From: Modestobacter sp.
Lineage (GTDB): Bacteria; Actinomycetota; Actinomycetes; Mycobacteriales; Geodermatophilaceae
NCBI GenBank assembly: GCA_025965635.1
Contig: JAOPWO010000374.1
Span: 1 to 16,478 of the forward strand
Length of the DNA: 16,478 bases
Direction: 5' to 3'
This document shows positions 1 through 6,156 of the stretch, piece by piece. The position numbers and the translations under genes are program-made. The notes under the pieces are model-generated. The model did no database searches and was not told the DNA's origin. It saw nothing but the letters and a program-made list of their open reading frames with translations. Every line of letters starts with the position of its first letter. Positions within the stretch are counted from its first letter, which is position 1.

Positions 1-210
1 CTGCCGGCCGGTGGCCTCGCGGCGCTCGGCCCGCCGCCGGCGGACCCCCGTGCCGGACCGGGCCAGCAGCTCCTCCACGGTCACGTACGGGGTCCCCGCG
101 GCCGCGGTGGCCGGACCGTCGACCGGCTGCGGAAGGCGTCGCCCGGGGCCGGCTGCGGGGTCGCCGCCTGCCCCGTCCCATGTCGGCTCGTCCGCCACCG
201 GTGTCGACAT
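1..210 (-). CDS. N-terminus of unrecognised protein, cut by left edge
   Basis: An open minus-strand frame starts at ATG 210 and runs off the left edge, giving 70 visible residues. It begins MSTPVADEPTWDG and contains TPYVTVEELLARSG followed by a very basic RRRRAERRE stretch. Almost every codon ends in G or C, as in the other genes here, whereas the overlapping plus-strand frames give low-complexity Arg/Pro/Ala translations. No Shine-Dalgarno sequence is obvious before the ATG; a TATCCT hexamer (minus strand, 299-294) could be a -10 element for a leader of roughly 75 nt. The hydrophilic N-terminus ending in a basic cluster would suit the cytoplasmic tail of a membrane protein, such as a LytR-CpsA-Psr type enzyme, but that is a guess. 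No domain is visible, so I assign no function. Confidence 0.6.
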   Translation of the reverse strand, partial: MSTPVADEPTWDGAGGDPAAGPGRRLPQPVDGPATAAAGTPYVTVEELLARSGTGVRRRRAERREATGRQ

Positions 211-327
211 CCCATCGTCGCAGTGCTGCGGCGCCGTGCCCGGCACCCCCGTTGTCCGCCCGGCCGTGGGGGCCGGCGCCCGCGGAAGCGCTCAGGATAC
301 GGCGAGGCGGCGGCAGATCCGGTCGGG

Positions 328-343
328 CGCGCGGGCCCGCGCG
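328..343. repeat. 16-bp perfect palindrome in divergent intergenic region
   Basis: CGCGCGGGCCCGCGCG reads the same on both strands. It lies between the divergent genes starting at 210 (minus) and 402 (plus), about 45 bp upstream of the plus-strand -10 candidate. It could be an operator, but alternating CG is expected often at this base composition. Confidence 0.35.
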
Positions 344-388
344 TCGCGCGCACGGCCCGTCCGGGCGGCGACCCCGGGCGCGCGCACG

Positions 389-394
389 TAGCGT
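389..394 (+). promoter_or_regulatory. Candidate -10 element of a leaderless promoter
   Basis: TAGCGT matches the actinobacterial TANNNT -10 pattern and lies 7 nt before the GTG at 402, so transcription would begin at or next to the start codon. No Shine-Dalgarno sequence precedes that GTG, which fits a leaderless message. No -35 consensus is visible. Confidence 0.5.
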
Positions 395-401
395 CCGACG
401 G

Positions 402-1175
402 GTGAAGCTCCCGATCCTCGGCCCGTCCGACGTGTTCCGCGCCGCCGAGGGCCTCCGGTCCGGGGTCACCGAGGCACTGGCCCTGCTGCCCCGGGTGGCG
501 GCCGCCGTCGGGGCGGTGGAACAGATCGTGGACCGGGTCGGCAGCCTGCTGGACCGGGTGGAGGCGGTGGCCGCCCGCGCCGAGGTCGCCGTCGCCGGGA
601 TCGACGTCACCCGGGCCAGGGCCGACGAGGCCATCGCCGGCGTCGCGGGCACCCGCGCCACGGCCGACGAGGCGATCGAGGGAGTGCGCCGGACCAACCG
701 GGCCGCCGACGAGCTGCTCGCCGCCGTCGGCGGGACGGCCTCGTCCGCCGACAGCACGCTGGGCCGTGCCGAGGGGATGCTGCACACCGTCGGGCCGCTG
801 CTGGAGGCCTACCGACCGGCCCTGATAAGCCTGGAGCCGGCGGTGACCGGGTTCGCCGGGCAACTGGATCCCGACGAGGTCCAGGCGTTGATCACCCTGG
901 TGGACCGACTGCCACAACTGGTCATCCATCTCGACGAGGACGTCCTCCCCGTGCTGGTGACGTTGGGGAACGTCGCTCCCGAGCTGCACGACCTGTTGGA
1001 CACCGTCCAGGACATGCGCCAGGTGGTGAAGGGGTTCCCGGGTTCGCGGCTGTTCCGTCGGCGCGGCGCCGAGGAGATCGCCACCGAGCAGGGCGAGGGC
1101 GAGGCGCAGGAGCAGGTGGACGAGCGGGCCGACGGGCGGGTCGAGGAGCAGGCAGCCGCCCAGGTGACCCACTGA
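402..1175 (+). CDS. Helical repeat protein, actinobacterial family of unknown function
   Basis: The protein has 257 residues from GTG 402. The frame stays open upstream, but those codons do not look coding, and a leaderless -10 element points to this start. Residues 15-55 are amphipathic helix. Residues 56-125 form tandem 14-residue repeats, two heptads each, with an ARADEAIAGV-like core, suggesting a coiled coil. Residues 158-207 hold a conserved-looking block (LVDRLPQLVIHLDEDVLPVL, then TLGNVAPELHDLLDT). The tail from about 216 is basic, then Glu/Gln-rich. No signal peptide or membrane segment is seen. From memory, homologues sharing the LHDLLD block occur in many actinomycetes, sometimes carrying the product name RuBisCO large subunit; nothing here supports that name. 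Function is unknown. The gene converges with a DUF2795-like gene. Confidence 0.85.
   Translation: MKLPILGPSDVFRAAEGLRSGVTEALALLPRVAAAVGAVEQIVDRVGSLLDRVEAVAARAEVAVAGIDVTRARADEAIAGVAGTRATADEAIEGVRRTNRAADELLAAVGGTASSADSTLGRAEGMLHTVGPLLEAYRPALISLEPAVTGFAGQLDPDEVQALITLVDRLPQLVIHLDEDVLPVLVTLGNVAPELHDLLDTVQDMRQVVKGFPGSRLFRRRGAEEIATEQGEGEAQEQVDERADGRVEEQAAAQVTH
567..776 (+). repeat. Five tandem 14-residue (42-bp) coding repeats
   Basis: Codons 56-125 of the gene at 402 form consecutive 14-residue units. The last four are clearest: TRARADEAIAGVAG, TRATADEAIEGVRR, TNRAADELLAAVGG and TASSADSTLGRAEG. An earlier, weaker unit starts at residue 56. Fourteen residues equal two heptads, as expected for a coiled coil that grew by duplication. 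Confidence 0.7.
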
Positions 1176-1203
1176 CCCACCTGGCCGGGGCTCCGGGAGA
1201 GTG

Positions 1204-1236
1204 CGGCGGTGCCGCCCGTGGAGGACGGCACCGCCG
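1204..1236. terminator. Hairpin between two convergent genes
   Basis: An 11-bp perfect stem (1204-1214 with 1226-1236, GGCGGTGCC core) closes an 11-nt loop. It sits in the 67-bp gap between convergent genes ending at 1175 and 1243. There is no T-run on either side. The position suggests a bidirectional terminator. Confidence 0.6.
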
Positions 1237-1242
1237 ACCGGT

Positions 1243-1674
1243 TCAGGTCTCGGTCGGGTAGCCCAGCGCCCGGACCACGTCGCCGACCCGGGCGAAGATC
1301 TCGTCGGCGGGCAGCCGGGAGAGCTCGTCGACCACCGCGTCGGGAGCCCGGTGCTCGCGAGCCGCCTCGACCAGCTCGGCACCGGTGTTCGGGAAGTCCG
1401 CCCGGTCCAGCCAGCGCGCCAGCTCGGCCCGCGCGGCGACCGCGTCGGGGGACATCCCCCGCGGGACGCCGCCGGTCAGCGTGTCCGCCGGCGCGGAGTC
1501 GACGTCGGGCTCACCCTCGGCAACGGGCTCCGGCTCGCGCCACTCCTCGGCACGGGTGGACCGTCCGGAGCGGACCATGCCCTCGACCTCGTGCTTGAGC
1601 TCTTCGTCCTCCCGCGGACTGTGCTTGGTGCTCCGCGCGGACGAGCCCGCGAAGACGTCGTCGTTCTCGCTCAT
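1243..1674 (-). CDS. DUF2795-like small acidic protein
   Basis: The protein has 143 residues from ATG 1674, chosen because a strong GGAGGAGG Shine-Dalgarno sequence lies just upstream. Residues 1-75 are hydrophilic, charged and probably disordered. Residues 80-138 form a compact helical region (AELARWLDRADFPNTGAELV, then APDAVVDELSRLPAD and VVRALGYP) that resembles the DUF2795 domain common in actinobacteria. The biochemical role of that domain is not established. There are no cysteines, no membrane segment and no signal peptide, so it is probably cytosolic. It is divergent from the siderophore-interacting gene and convergent with the helical repeat gene, so it is probably transcribed alone. 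Confidence 0.85.
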   Translation of the reverse strand: MSENDDVFAGSSARSTKHSPREDEELKHEVEGMVRSGRSTRAEEWREPEPVAEGEPDVDSAPADTLTGGVPRGMSPDAVAARAELARWLDRADFPNTGAELVEAAREHRAPDAVVDELSRLPADEIFARVGDVVRALGYPTET

Positions 1675-1932
1675 GTGTCCTCCTCCGTCCGGCCGGCGGC
1701 CGGTCTCGGTCGGTCCTTCTCGAAGGCGCCGGGCTCGTCGGTTGCAGACCTGCTGCCTGCCCGGCGACGCGCCGGCGCACACATGGCGCACGGCCGGGCG
1801 TCCCGCCACCGGGCGACTCACCCGATCGGGGGGACTCCGTCGTCCGGGTGGTGTCCCGCCCCGAATCGTCACGTAGCGTGCCTGATCGACGGGGTGTGCA
1901 CGACGTCTCCGCTGACCAGGTACCCAGTTCCT

Positions 1933-1947
1933 GTGACAGCGAGTCAC
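1933..1947. promoter_or_regulatory. Small inverted repeat GTGAC-N5-GTCAC
   Basis: A perfect 5-bp dyad with a 5-bp spacer, about 65 bp upstream of the candidate -10 of the siderophore-interacting gene. It resembles a Crp-family half-site pair, but the TGTGA...TCAC spacing is 7 rather than 6, so it is not a canonical Crp site. It may be an operator for an unknown regulator. Confidence 0.3.
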
Positions 1948-1966
1948 CTCTCCGTCCGCGATCGCC

Positions 1967-2004
1967 GACCCGGTCGGCCCCATTCCCCCGGGGCCGGCCG
2001 GGTC
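1967..2004. promoter_or_regulatory. Large dyad upstream of siderophore-interacting gene
   Basis: Two 15-nt arms (1967-1981 and 1990-2004) pair with one mismatch around an 8-nt loop. The right arm ends 8 bp before the TAGGCT -10 candidate, so the dyad covers the expected -35 region. The upstream gene points the other way, so this is not the terminator of a known gene. It is either an operator-like dyad or the end of an unannotated short transcript. Confidence 0.4.
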
Positions 2005-2006
2005 GG

Positions 2007-2025
2007 CCCGCCTAGGCTGACTGCT
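2007..2025 (+). promoter_or_regulatory. Leaderless -10 overlapping a partial iron-box core
   Basis: TAGGCT at 2013-2018 fits the TANNNT -10 pattern and lies 8 nt before GTG 2027, implying a leaderless message; no Shine-Dalgarno sequence is present. The same bases (TAGGCTGAC) match 8 of the 9 central positions of the DtxR/IdeR iron box (TAGGCTAAC core), but the outer arms of the 19-bp box are poor. Iron control of this gene is therefore only a hypothesis. Confidence 0.4.
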
Positions 2026-2026
2026 C

Positions 2027-2815
2027 GTGAACGCCCCCGCGGGTCTGCGCCCGGTCGATCTGTTGACCGTCTCCGCCATCACGACCGTGACCCCCGCCGT
2101 CCGCCGGGTCACCCTGACCGCGCCCGGCGACGTGGTCGCGGCGGCCGGCCCCACCCTGACCCTCCTGGTGCCGCGGATCGGCGACCGCGCCCCCGACTGG
2201 CCGCAGGTGGCCCGCGACGGGCGCATCGTCTGGCCGCAGGGCAGCCACGGGGTCAGCATGCGCCGCTACACCGCCCAGCGGCAGGACCCGACGGCCGGTG
2301 AACTGGACATCGACTTCGTGCTCCACGGGGACGGGCCCGCGGCCGCCTGGGCGACGGCGGCCCGGCCCGGCGACGTGCTGGGCGTGGCGAGTGCGGCACC
2401 GCTGGGTGACGCGCCCGCCGGCTGGCTGCTGCTGGTCGGGGACGAGACGGCGCTCCCGGCCATCGGGCGCATCCTCGGCGCCGCGGATCCGGGCACCGGC
2501 GGGCTGGTGCTGGCCGAGGTGGCCGGGCCGGAGGAGGAGCAGCCGCTGCCGGCACCGACCGGGGTCGAGGTGCGCTGGCTGCACAGGTCCGGCACCGAGC
2601 CGGGTCTCAGCACCCTGCTCGTGGACGCCGTAGCCGCACTGGAGCGCCCCGCCGGGGAGGACGTGTTCGCCTGGGTGGCCGCGGAATCCGCGACGGTCCG
2701 GGCGGTCCGGGCGGACCTGCGCGGACGCTGGGGCCTGCGGCGCACCCAGCACCACGCCATCGGATACTGGCGGCGGGGCCGGGCGATGTCCCCCGCCGAC
2801 GGTGACGCCGACTGA
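2027..2815 (+). CDS. Siderophore-interacting flavoprotein (SIP/ViuB family)
   Basis: The protein has 262 residues from GTG 2027, about the usual length for the family. Members are cytosolic FAD enzymes that reduce ferric siderophores with NAD(P)H or another donor to release iron. Residues 15-125 form the FAD-binding barrel with the flavin motif RRYTAQR at 79-85. Residues 130-252 form the NAD-binding-like SIP domain: LLVGDETALPAIGRIL at 135-150, WVAAES near 216-221 and the typical closing YWRRG at 247-251. The family usually has A-G-E where this protein has A-A-E at 218-220. No siderophore transport or biosynthesis gene lies nearby. The gene is followed after 77 bp by phoP in the same direction. 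Confidence 0.92.
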   Translation: MNAPAGLRPVDLLTVSAITTVTPAVRRVTLTAPGDVVAAAGPTLTLLVPRIGDRAPDWPQVARDGRIVWPQGSHGVSMRRYTAQRQDPTAGELDIDFVLHGDGPAAAWATAARPGDVLGVASAAPLGDAPAGWLLLVGDETALPAIGRILGAADPGTGGLVLAEVAGPEEEQPLPAPTGVEVRWLHRSGTEPGLSTLLVDAVAALERPAGEDVFAWVAAESATVRAVRADLRGRWGLRRTQHHAIGYWRRGRAMSPADGDAD

Positions 2816-2831
2816 GCGACATCCGGCGGTC

Positions 2832-2882
2832 CCCCAGGCTCCTCACAGGTAACGTTCAGTCCAGCCGCAGCCCGGCACCAGA
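2832..2882 (+). promoter_or_regulatory. 11-bp-phased direct repeats upstream of phoP
   Basis: Five 7-mers start at 2832, 2843, 2854, 2865 and 2876, exactly 11 bp apart: CCCCAGG, TCACAGG, GTTCAGT, CCGCAGC and CACCAGA. All share CAG at positions 4-6. Mycobacterial PhoP is reported to bind 7-bp direct repeats of the type TCACAGC spaced by 4 bp, the same 11-bp period; the second unit matches 6 of 7 bases. The array overlaps a possible -10 (TAACGT, 2850-2855). This suggests autoregulation by PhoP. Pattern seen directly; binding is inferred. Confidence 0.5.
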
Positions 2883-2892
2883 CCCTCGACGT

Positions 2893-3657
2893 ATGACGTC
2901 GACCGCCGCGCAGGGTCCCTCGGGAGGGATCGTGTCCACAAGCAGCCGCACCGCGCAGACGCCGGAAGCCCGGCTGCTCGTGGTCGACGACGAGCCGAAC
3001 ATCCGCGAGCTGTTGTCGGCGAGCCTCCGCTACGCCGGTTTCGAGGTGGCCACCGCGTCCGACGGCCAGCAGGCGCTCGCGGTCGCGGCCGACTTCCGCC
3101 CCGACCTGCTGGTCCTCGACGTGATGATGCCCGGGCTGGACGGCTTCGGCGTGGTCCGCCGGCTCCGCCAGAACGGCACCCACACGCCGGTCCTCTTCCT
3201 CACCGCGCGCGACGCGTCCGAGGACAAGGTCACCGGGCTGACCCTGGGCGGCGACGACTACGTCACCAAGCCCTTCAGCCTCGACGAGGTGCTGGCGCGC
3301 ATCCGCGCCGTCCTGCGGCGCAGCCAGGCCGCACAGCGGTCGAGCGAGGCACCGCGGCTGACCTTCGCCGACATCGAGTTGGACGAGGAGTCCCACGAGG
3401 TCCTCAAGGCGGGGAAACTGGTCAGCCTGTCCCCCACCGAGTTCAAGCTGCTGCGCTACCTGATGACCAACGCCGGCCGGGTGCTGTCCAAGGCGCAGAT
3501 CCTCGACCACGTCTGGAACTACGACTTCAACGGCGAGGCCAACGTGGTGGAGTCCTACATCTCCTACCTGCGCCGCAAGATCGACACGACCGAGCCGCGC
3601 CTGCTCCACACGCTGCGCGGAGTCGGCTACTCCTTGCGGCTGCCCCGCGGGACGTGA
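2893..3657 (+). CDS. phoP: PhoP-like OmpR-family response regulator
   Basis: The protein has 254 residues from ATG 2893. A GTG at 2932, preceded by GGGAGGG, would give 241 residues and may be the true start. The receiver domain (27-142) has acidic pair D32-D33, phosphoacceptor D76 in LLVLDVMMPGLDGFGV, T104 and K126 in DDYVTKPFSL. The winged-helix DNA-binding domain (155-251) includes LSPTEFKLLRYL and NVVESYISYLRRKID. LTFADIELDEESHEVLKAG, LSPTEF, VVESYISYLRRKID and LLHTLRGVGY nearly match Mycobacterium tuberculosis PhoP as I recall it, closer than generic OmpR regulators. It is probably phosphorylated by the adjacent PhoR kinase, whose gene overlaps it by 4 nt. Mycobacterial PhoP controls envelope lipid, acid and redox responses; targets here are unknown. 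Confidence 0.9.
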   Translation: MTSTAAQGPSGGIVSTSSRTAQTPEARLLVVDDEPNIRELLSASLRYAGFEVATASDGQQALAVAADFRPDLLVLDVMMPGLDGFGVVRRLRQNGTHTPVLFLTARDASEDKVTGLTLGGDDYVTKPFSLDEVLARIRAVLRRSQAAQRSSEAPRLTFADIELDEESHEVLKAGKLVSLSPTEFKLLRYLMTNAGRVLSKAQILDHVWNYDFNGEANVVESYISYLRRKIDTTEPRLLHTLRGVGYSLRLPRGT

Positions 3658-5267
3658 ACGAGCTCTCGCAGACCGCTCCGGTCGACACCGGCGTCCCGGC
3701 CGGCCGGCCGGGACGCCCCGACCGGCCGATCGCCGGACCCCAGGCGCCCGTCCCGCCGCCGCGCATGCCTCCCGGGCCTCCCGGGCCGCCCGCGGCCCGC
3801 CAGCACATGCCGCGGGTCCCGCTGCGGGTCACCCTGGTGGCGCTGCTCATGGCTCTGGTCACCGTGGCGCTGGCGGCGACCGGCTTCGTGGCCACCTCCT
3901 TGCTGCGCGGCTACCTGCTCGACCAGCAGGACGCCCAGCTGCGCGGCTTCGCGCAGGAGTTCGCGCCCGACCCGTACACCGCGACGCAGAACTGCGCGGC
4001 CCAGGGCTTCCCGTTCCGCGGTGGCTACGTCGCCTGCATCCCGACCTCGGGCGAGACGATCGCCTTCAAGAGTCCGCATACCGACCGGGCGTCCCTGCCC
4101 GACGTCTCCGTCATCACGCCGTCGACGATCCAGGACTACGACGACGCGCCGTTCACGCTGCCCGCCGCCGACGACAGCACGTCCTGGCGGCTGGTGGCCG
4201 AGCAGGTCAACAGCGGCCTGGTCGTGGTGGTGGGCGTCGACCTGGCCGACGACCACGACGTCCTGGCCCGGCTGGTGACCATCGAGGTCATCGTCGGGTT
4301 GGTCGTGCTGGTCGTGCTCGGAGTCGCCGGCTACCTGCTCGTGCGCAACAGCCTGCGGCCGCTGGTCGAGGTGGAACGCACCGCGCAGGCGATCGCGGCC
4401 GGTGACCTGTCGCGCCGCGTCCCCGCCGGGGACGAGCGGACCGAGGTGGGCCGGCTGTCCACCGCGCTCAACGGCATGCTCGGCCGGATCGAGAGCTCGT
4501 TCCGCGCCCAGCAGACCTCGGAGGAGCAGGCCCGCGCCTCGGAGGCCCGGATGCGCCGCTTCGTCGCCGACGCCAGCCACGAGCTCCGGACGCCGCTGAC
4601 CTCCATCCGGGGGTTCGCCGAGCTGCACCGGCAGGGGGCGGTGTCCAGCCCGGAGGACATCCGCCGGCTCATGCAGCGGATCGAGTCCGAGGCCACCCGG
4701 ATGGGCCTCCTCGTGGAGGACCTGCTGCAGCTGGCCCGGCTGGACCAGCAGCGCCCGCTGTCCCTGGTGCCGGTGGACCTGGCCCAGCTGGCCGGGGACG
4801 CCGTGCTCGACGCCCGCGCCGTCCAGCCCGAGCGGCCGATCGCGCTGCACCTGGACACCTCGCTCACCGACGTCCCGGTCGTGATCGGCGACGAGGCCCG
4901 GCTGCGTCAGGTCCTCGGCAACCTGGTCACCAACGCCCTGACCCACACGCCGGTCACCGCGCGGGTCACCATCCGGTTGTCCGAGGACCAGGCCGCCCCC
5001 GGCACCGTCGTCGTCTCGGTCACCGACCAGGGCCCCGGACTCGCCCCGGCCGACGCGCAGCGGGTGTTCGAGCGGTTCTACCGGGCCGACACCTCCCGCA
5101 CCCGGGCGGCCGGCGGCTCGGGGCTCGGTCTGTCGATCGTCGCCTCGCTGGTCGCCGCCCACGGCGGACGGGTGGAGGTCACCACCGCCCCCGGGGAGGG
5201 AGCGACCTTCGCCGTCCGGTTGCCCCGTTCGGGACCGCCCACCCCTCCCGAGCAACCACCCGCCTGA
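3654..5267 (+). CDS. phoR: PhoR-like sensor histidine kinase
   Basis: The protein has 537 residues, starting at a GTG that overlaps the phoP stop (GTGA). Residues 1-55 are a Pro/Gly-rich cytoplasmic tail. TM1 spans about 57-84, an extracytoplasmic sensor about 86-205 with C114 and C128, and TM2 about 207-230. A HAMP domain follows at 231-283. The dimerisation and phosphotransfer helix has H309 in FVADASHELRTPLTSIRGF. The ATP-binding domain (410-525) has N427 in the N-box, DQGPG at 458-462 and GSGLGL at 488-493. All catalytic motifs are intact. It should autophosphorylate and control PhoP by phosphotransfer. The Pro-rich tail and the cysteine pair are distinguishing features; the cysteines could form a disulfide. 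The stimulus cannot be read from the sequence. Confidence 0.92.
   Translation: MNELSQTAPVDTGVPAGRPGRPDRPIAGPQAPVPPPRMPPGPPGPPAARQHMPRVPLRVTLVALLMALVTVALAATGFVATSLLRGYLLDQQDAQLRGFAQEFAPDPYTATQNCAAQGFPFRGGYVACIPTSGETIAFKSPHTDRASLPDVSVITPSTIQDYDDAPFTLPAADDSTSWRLVAEQVNSGLVVVVGVDLADDHDVLARLVTIEVIVGLVVLVVLGVAGYLLVRNSLRPLVEVERTAQAIAAGDLSRRVPAGDERTEVGRLSTALNGMLGRIESSFRAQQTSEEQARASEARMRRFVADASHELRTPLTSIRGFAELHRQGAVSSPEDIRRLMQRIESEATRMGLLVEDLLQLARLDQQRPLSLVPVDLAQLAGDAVLDARAVQPERPIALHLDTSLTDVPVVIGDEARLRQVLGNLVTNALTHTPVTARVTIRLSEDQAAPGTVVVSVTDQGPGLAPADAQRVFERFYRADTSRTRAAGGSGLGLSIVASLVAAHGGRVEVTTAPGEGATFAVRLPRSGPPTPPEQPPA
3690..3717. repeat. 28-bp perfect palindrome inside phoR start region
   Basis: Bases 3690-3717 are a perfect palindrome: the left half is GGCGTCCCGGCCGG and the right half is its exact complement. 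It begins 36 nt after the phoR start and encodes about residues 13-22, in the Pro-rich tail. In RNA it would fold into a stem of about 12 bp with a minimal loop. Confidence 0.75.
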
Positions 5268-5301
5268 CCACCGCCCGGTCCCGGGCTGTTCCAATCCGGA
5301 G

Positions 5302-6018
5302 GTGGACACCCCCGGGACCCTGGACGCCGACCGCGGTGAGCTGCTTGCCGCCGTCACCGACCTGGGCAGCGCCCTGCGCGAGCTGGTCGACGCCGCGGTG
5401 ACCACCACGGTGGACGCGGCGTCGCTGCGCGCGGCCGCCACCGCCGCACGGGAGGTCACCGCCGGGCTCGCCACCCGGCGCCGTGCACGCCATGAACTGC
5501 CCGCGCTCGACGACCCGATCCGCTTCTTCCGGGTCTACAACCCGGTATCGGGCGTGGGCAGCCCGCTGGCCCCACCGCTGGCCATCCGGGCCGACGACCA
5601 GGGGGTGTGGGCCGAGGTCACCCTGGGACTGGCCTACGAGGGGCCGCCGACCTACGTGCACGGGGGCGTGAGCGCCCTGCTCATGGACCAGCTGCTGGGT
5701 GCGGCCACCATCGCGGTGGGCCTGTGGGGCATGACCGTGCGCCTGGAGCTGGACTACCTGGGGCCGGTGCCGCTGGGCACGCCGCTCGTGCTGCGCGCCC
5801 GGGTGATCGAGGACGCCGGCCGCAAGAGCGTGGTCACCGGGACGATCGCGGTCGCCGGCGACCCCGGTCGGGCCCTGGTCAGCGCCCGCGGGGTGTTCGT
5901 CGCCCCCCGGCCCGAACGCAGCCAGGCGTACTTCGGGGCCGTCACCGACGCCGCGGGCCGGCACGCCCCGCCCGGACGCCCCACCGACGCCACGGCGGTG
6001 GCTCCCCGGGAGGTGTGA
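5302..6018 (+). CDS. PaaI-family hotdog-fold thioesterase
   Basis: The protein has 238 residues from GTG 5302, with 34 bp after phoR, so it is probably in the phoPR transcript. The start is uncertain because GGAG abuts the GTG; GTG codons further in are possible. Residues 1-70 are a helical N-terminal extension of the kind seen in actinobacterial members. Residues 85-200 form the hotdog domain, with YVHGGVSALLMDQLLG at 118-133: H120-G121-G122 and D129 occupy positions expected for substrate binding and catalysis. A second conserved stretch is LELDYLGPVPLGTPLVLRARV at 148-168. The family hydrolyses acyl-CoA thioesters; the acyl group here is unknown. No membrane segment or signal peptide is seen. 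The gene ends inside a strong hairpin. Confidence 0.88.
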   Translation: MDTPGTLDADRGELLAAVTDLGSALRELVDAAVTTTVDAASLRAAATAAREVTAGLATRRRARHELPALDDPIRFFRVYNPVSGVGSPLAPPLAIRADDQGVWAEVTLGLAYEGPPTYVHGGVSALLMDQLLGAATIAVGLWGMTVRLELDYLGPVPLGTPLVLRARVIEDAGRKSVVTGTIAVAGDPGRALVSARGVFVAPRPERSQAYFGAVTDAAGRHAPPGRPTDATAVAPREV

Positions 6019-6044
6019 CCGACCGGGCTCCCCGAGTCGGTCAC
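6015..6044 (+). terminator. Hairpin overlapping thioesterase stop codon
   Basis: The arms GTGACCGAC (6015-6023) and GTCGGTCAC (6036-6044) pair perfectly. An inner 4-bp stem (6024-6027 with 6031-6034) closes a CTC loop past one bulged A. The left arm contains the thioesterase stop codon (6016-6018). No T-run follows, as is common for actinobacterial terminators. It probably ends the phoP-phoR-thioesterase transcript before cysD. Confidence 0.7.
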
Positions 6045-6156
6045 CGATGGCGGACACTGGTACAGGAATCCGCATCACCATGATCGGGTTGCCGCTCCAG
6101 ACACGCCGTCCATCCGGTCGGCACCTGCCTGCCCGCGACCTCCGGGAGCTCACCGC
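6045..6156 (+). promoter_or_regulatory. cysDN upstream region, presumed promoter
   Basis: This 112-bp gap follows the terminator hairpin, so the cysDN promoter is expected here. No clear -35/-10 pair stands out; CATGAT at 6079-6084 is a possible -10. GGGAG near 6144 is a plausible Shine-Dalgarno sequence for GTG 6157. A weak pairing of GCGGA (6050-6054) with TCCGC (6068-6072) is visible, but I recognise no known riboswitch. Confidence 0.3.

Larger units (their letters stand above)
1675..2026. other. 352-bp divergent intergenic region, no convincing gene
   Basis: This separates the minus-strand DUF2795-like gene from the plus-strand siderophore-interacting gene. The frames crossing it have low-complexity Arg/Pro/Gly translations and no ribosome binding site. 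It holds the DUF2795 Shine-Dalgarno sequence at its left end, a TAGCGT hexamer at 1874-1879 within a 10-mer (CACGTAGCGT) identical to that at 385-394, a small dyad GTGAC-N5-GTCAC at 1933-1947, and a large hairpin at 1967-2004 next to a leaderless promoter. Confidence 0.6.

Noticed and set aside
11..391. Plus-strand open frame at the left edge
   Set aside because: Its translation is low-complexity Arg/Pro/Ala, and it overlaps a minus-strand frame with proper GC-ending codons and a sensible protein start.
81..1382. Long minus-strand frame opposite the helical repeat gene
   Set aside because: It mirrors the real plus-strand gene at 402-1175; Gly/Pro/Arg-rich translation, no domain, no ribosome binding site.
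1933..1947. Crp site at GTGAC-N5-GTCAC
   Set aside because: Spacing between TGTGA and TCAC is 7 instead of 6, so it is listed only as a generic dyad.
3627..5474. 615-codon minus-strand frame opposite phoR
   Set aside because: Antisense shadow of a fully recognisable histidine kinase; His/Gly/Arg/Asp-rich and without motifs.
6045..6156. Riboswitch upstream of cysDN
   Set aside because: Only short weak pairings are visible and none of the conserved cores of SAM or other known riboswitches could be identified.
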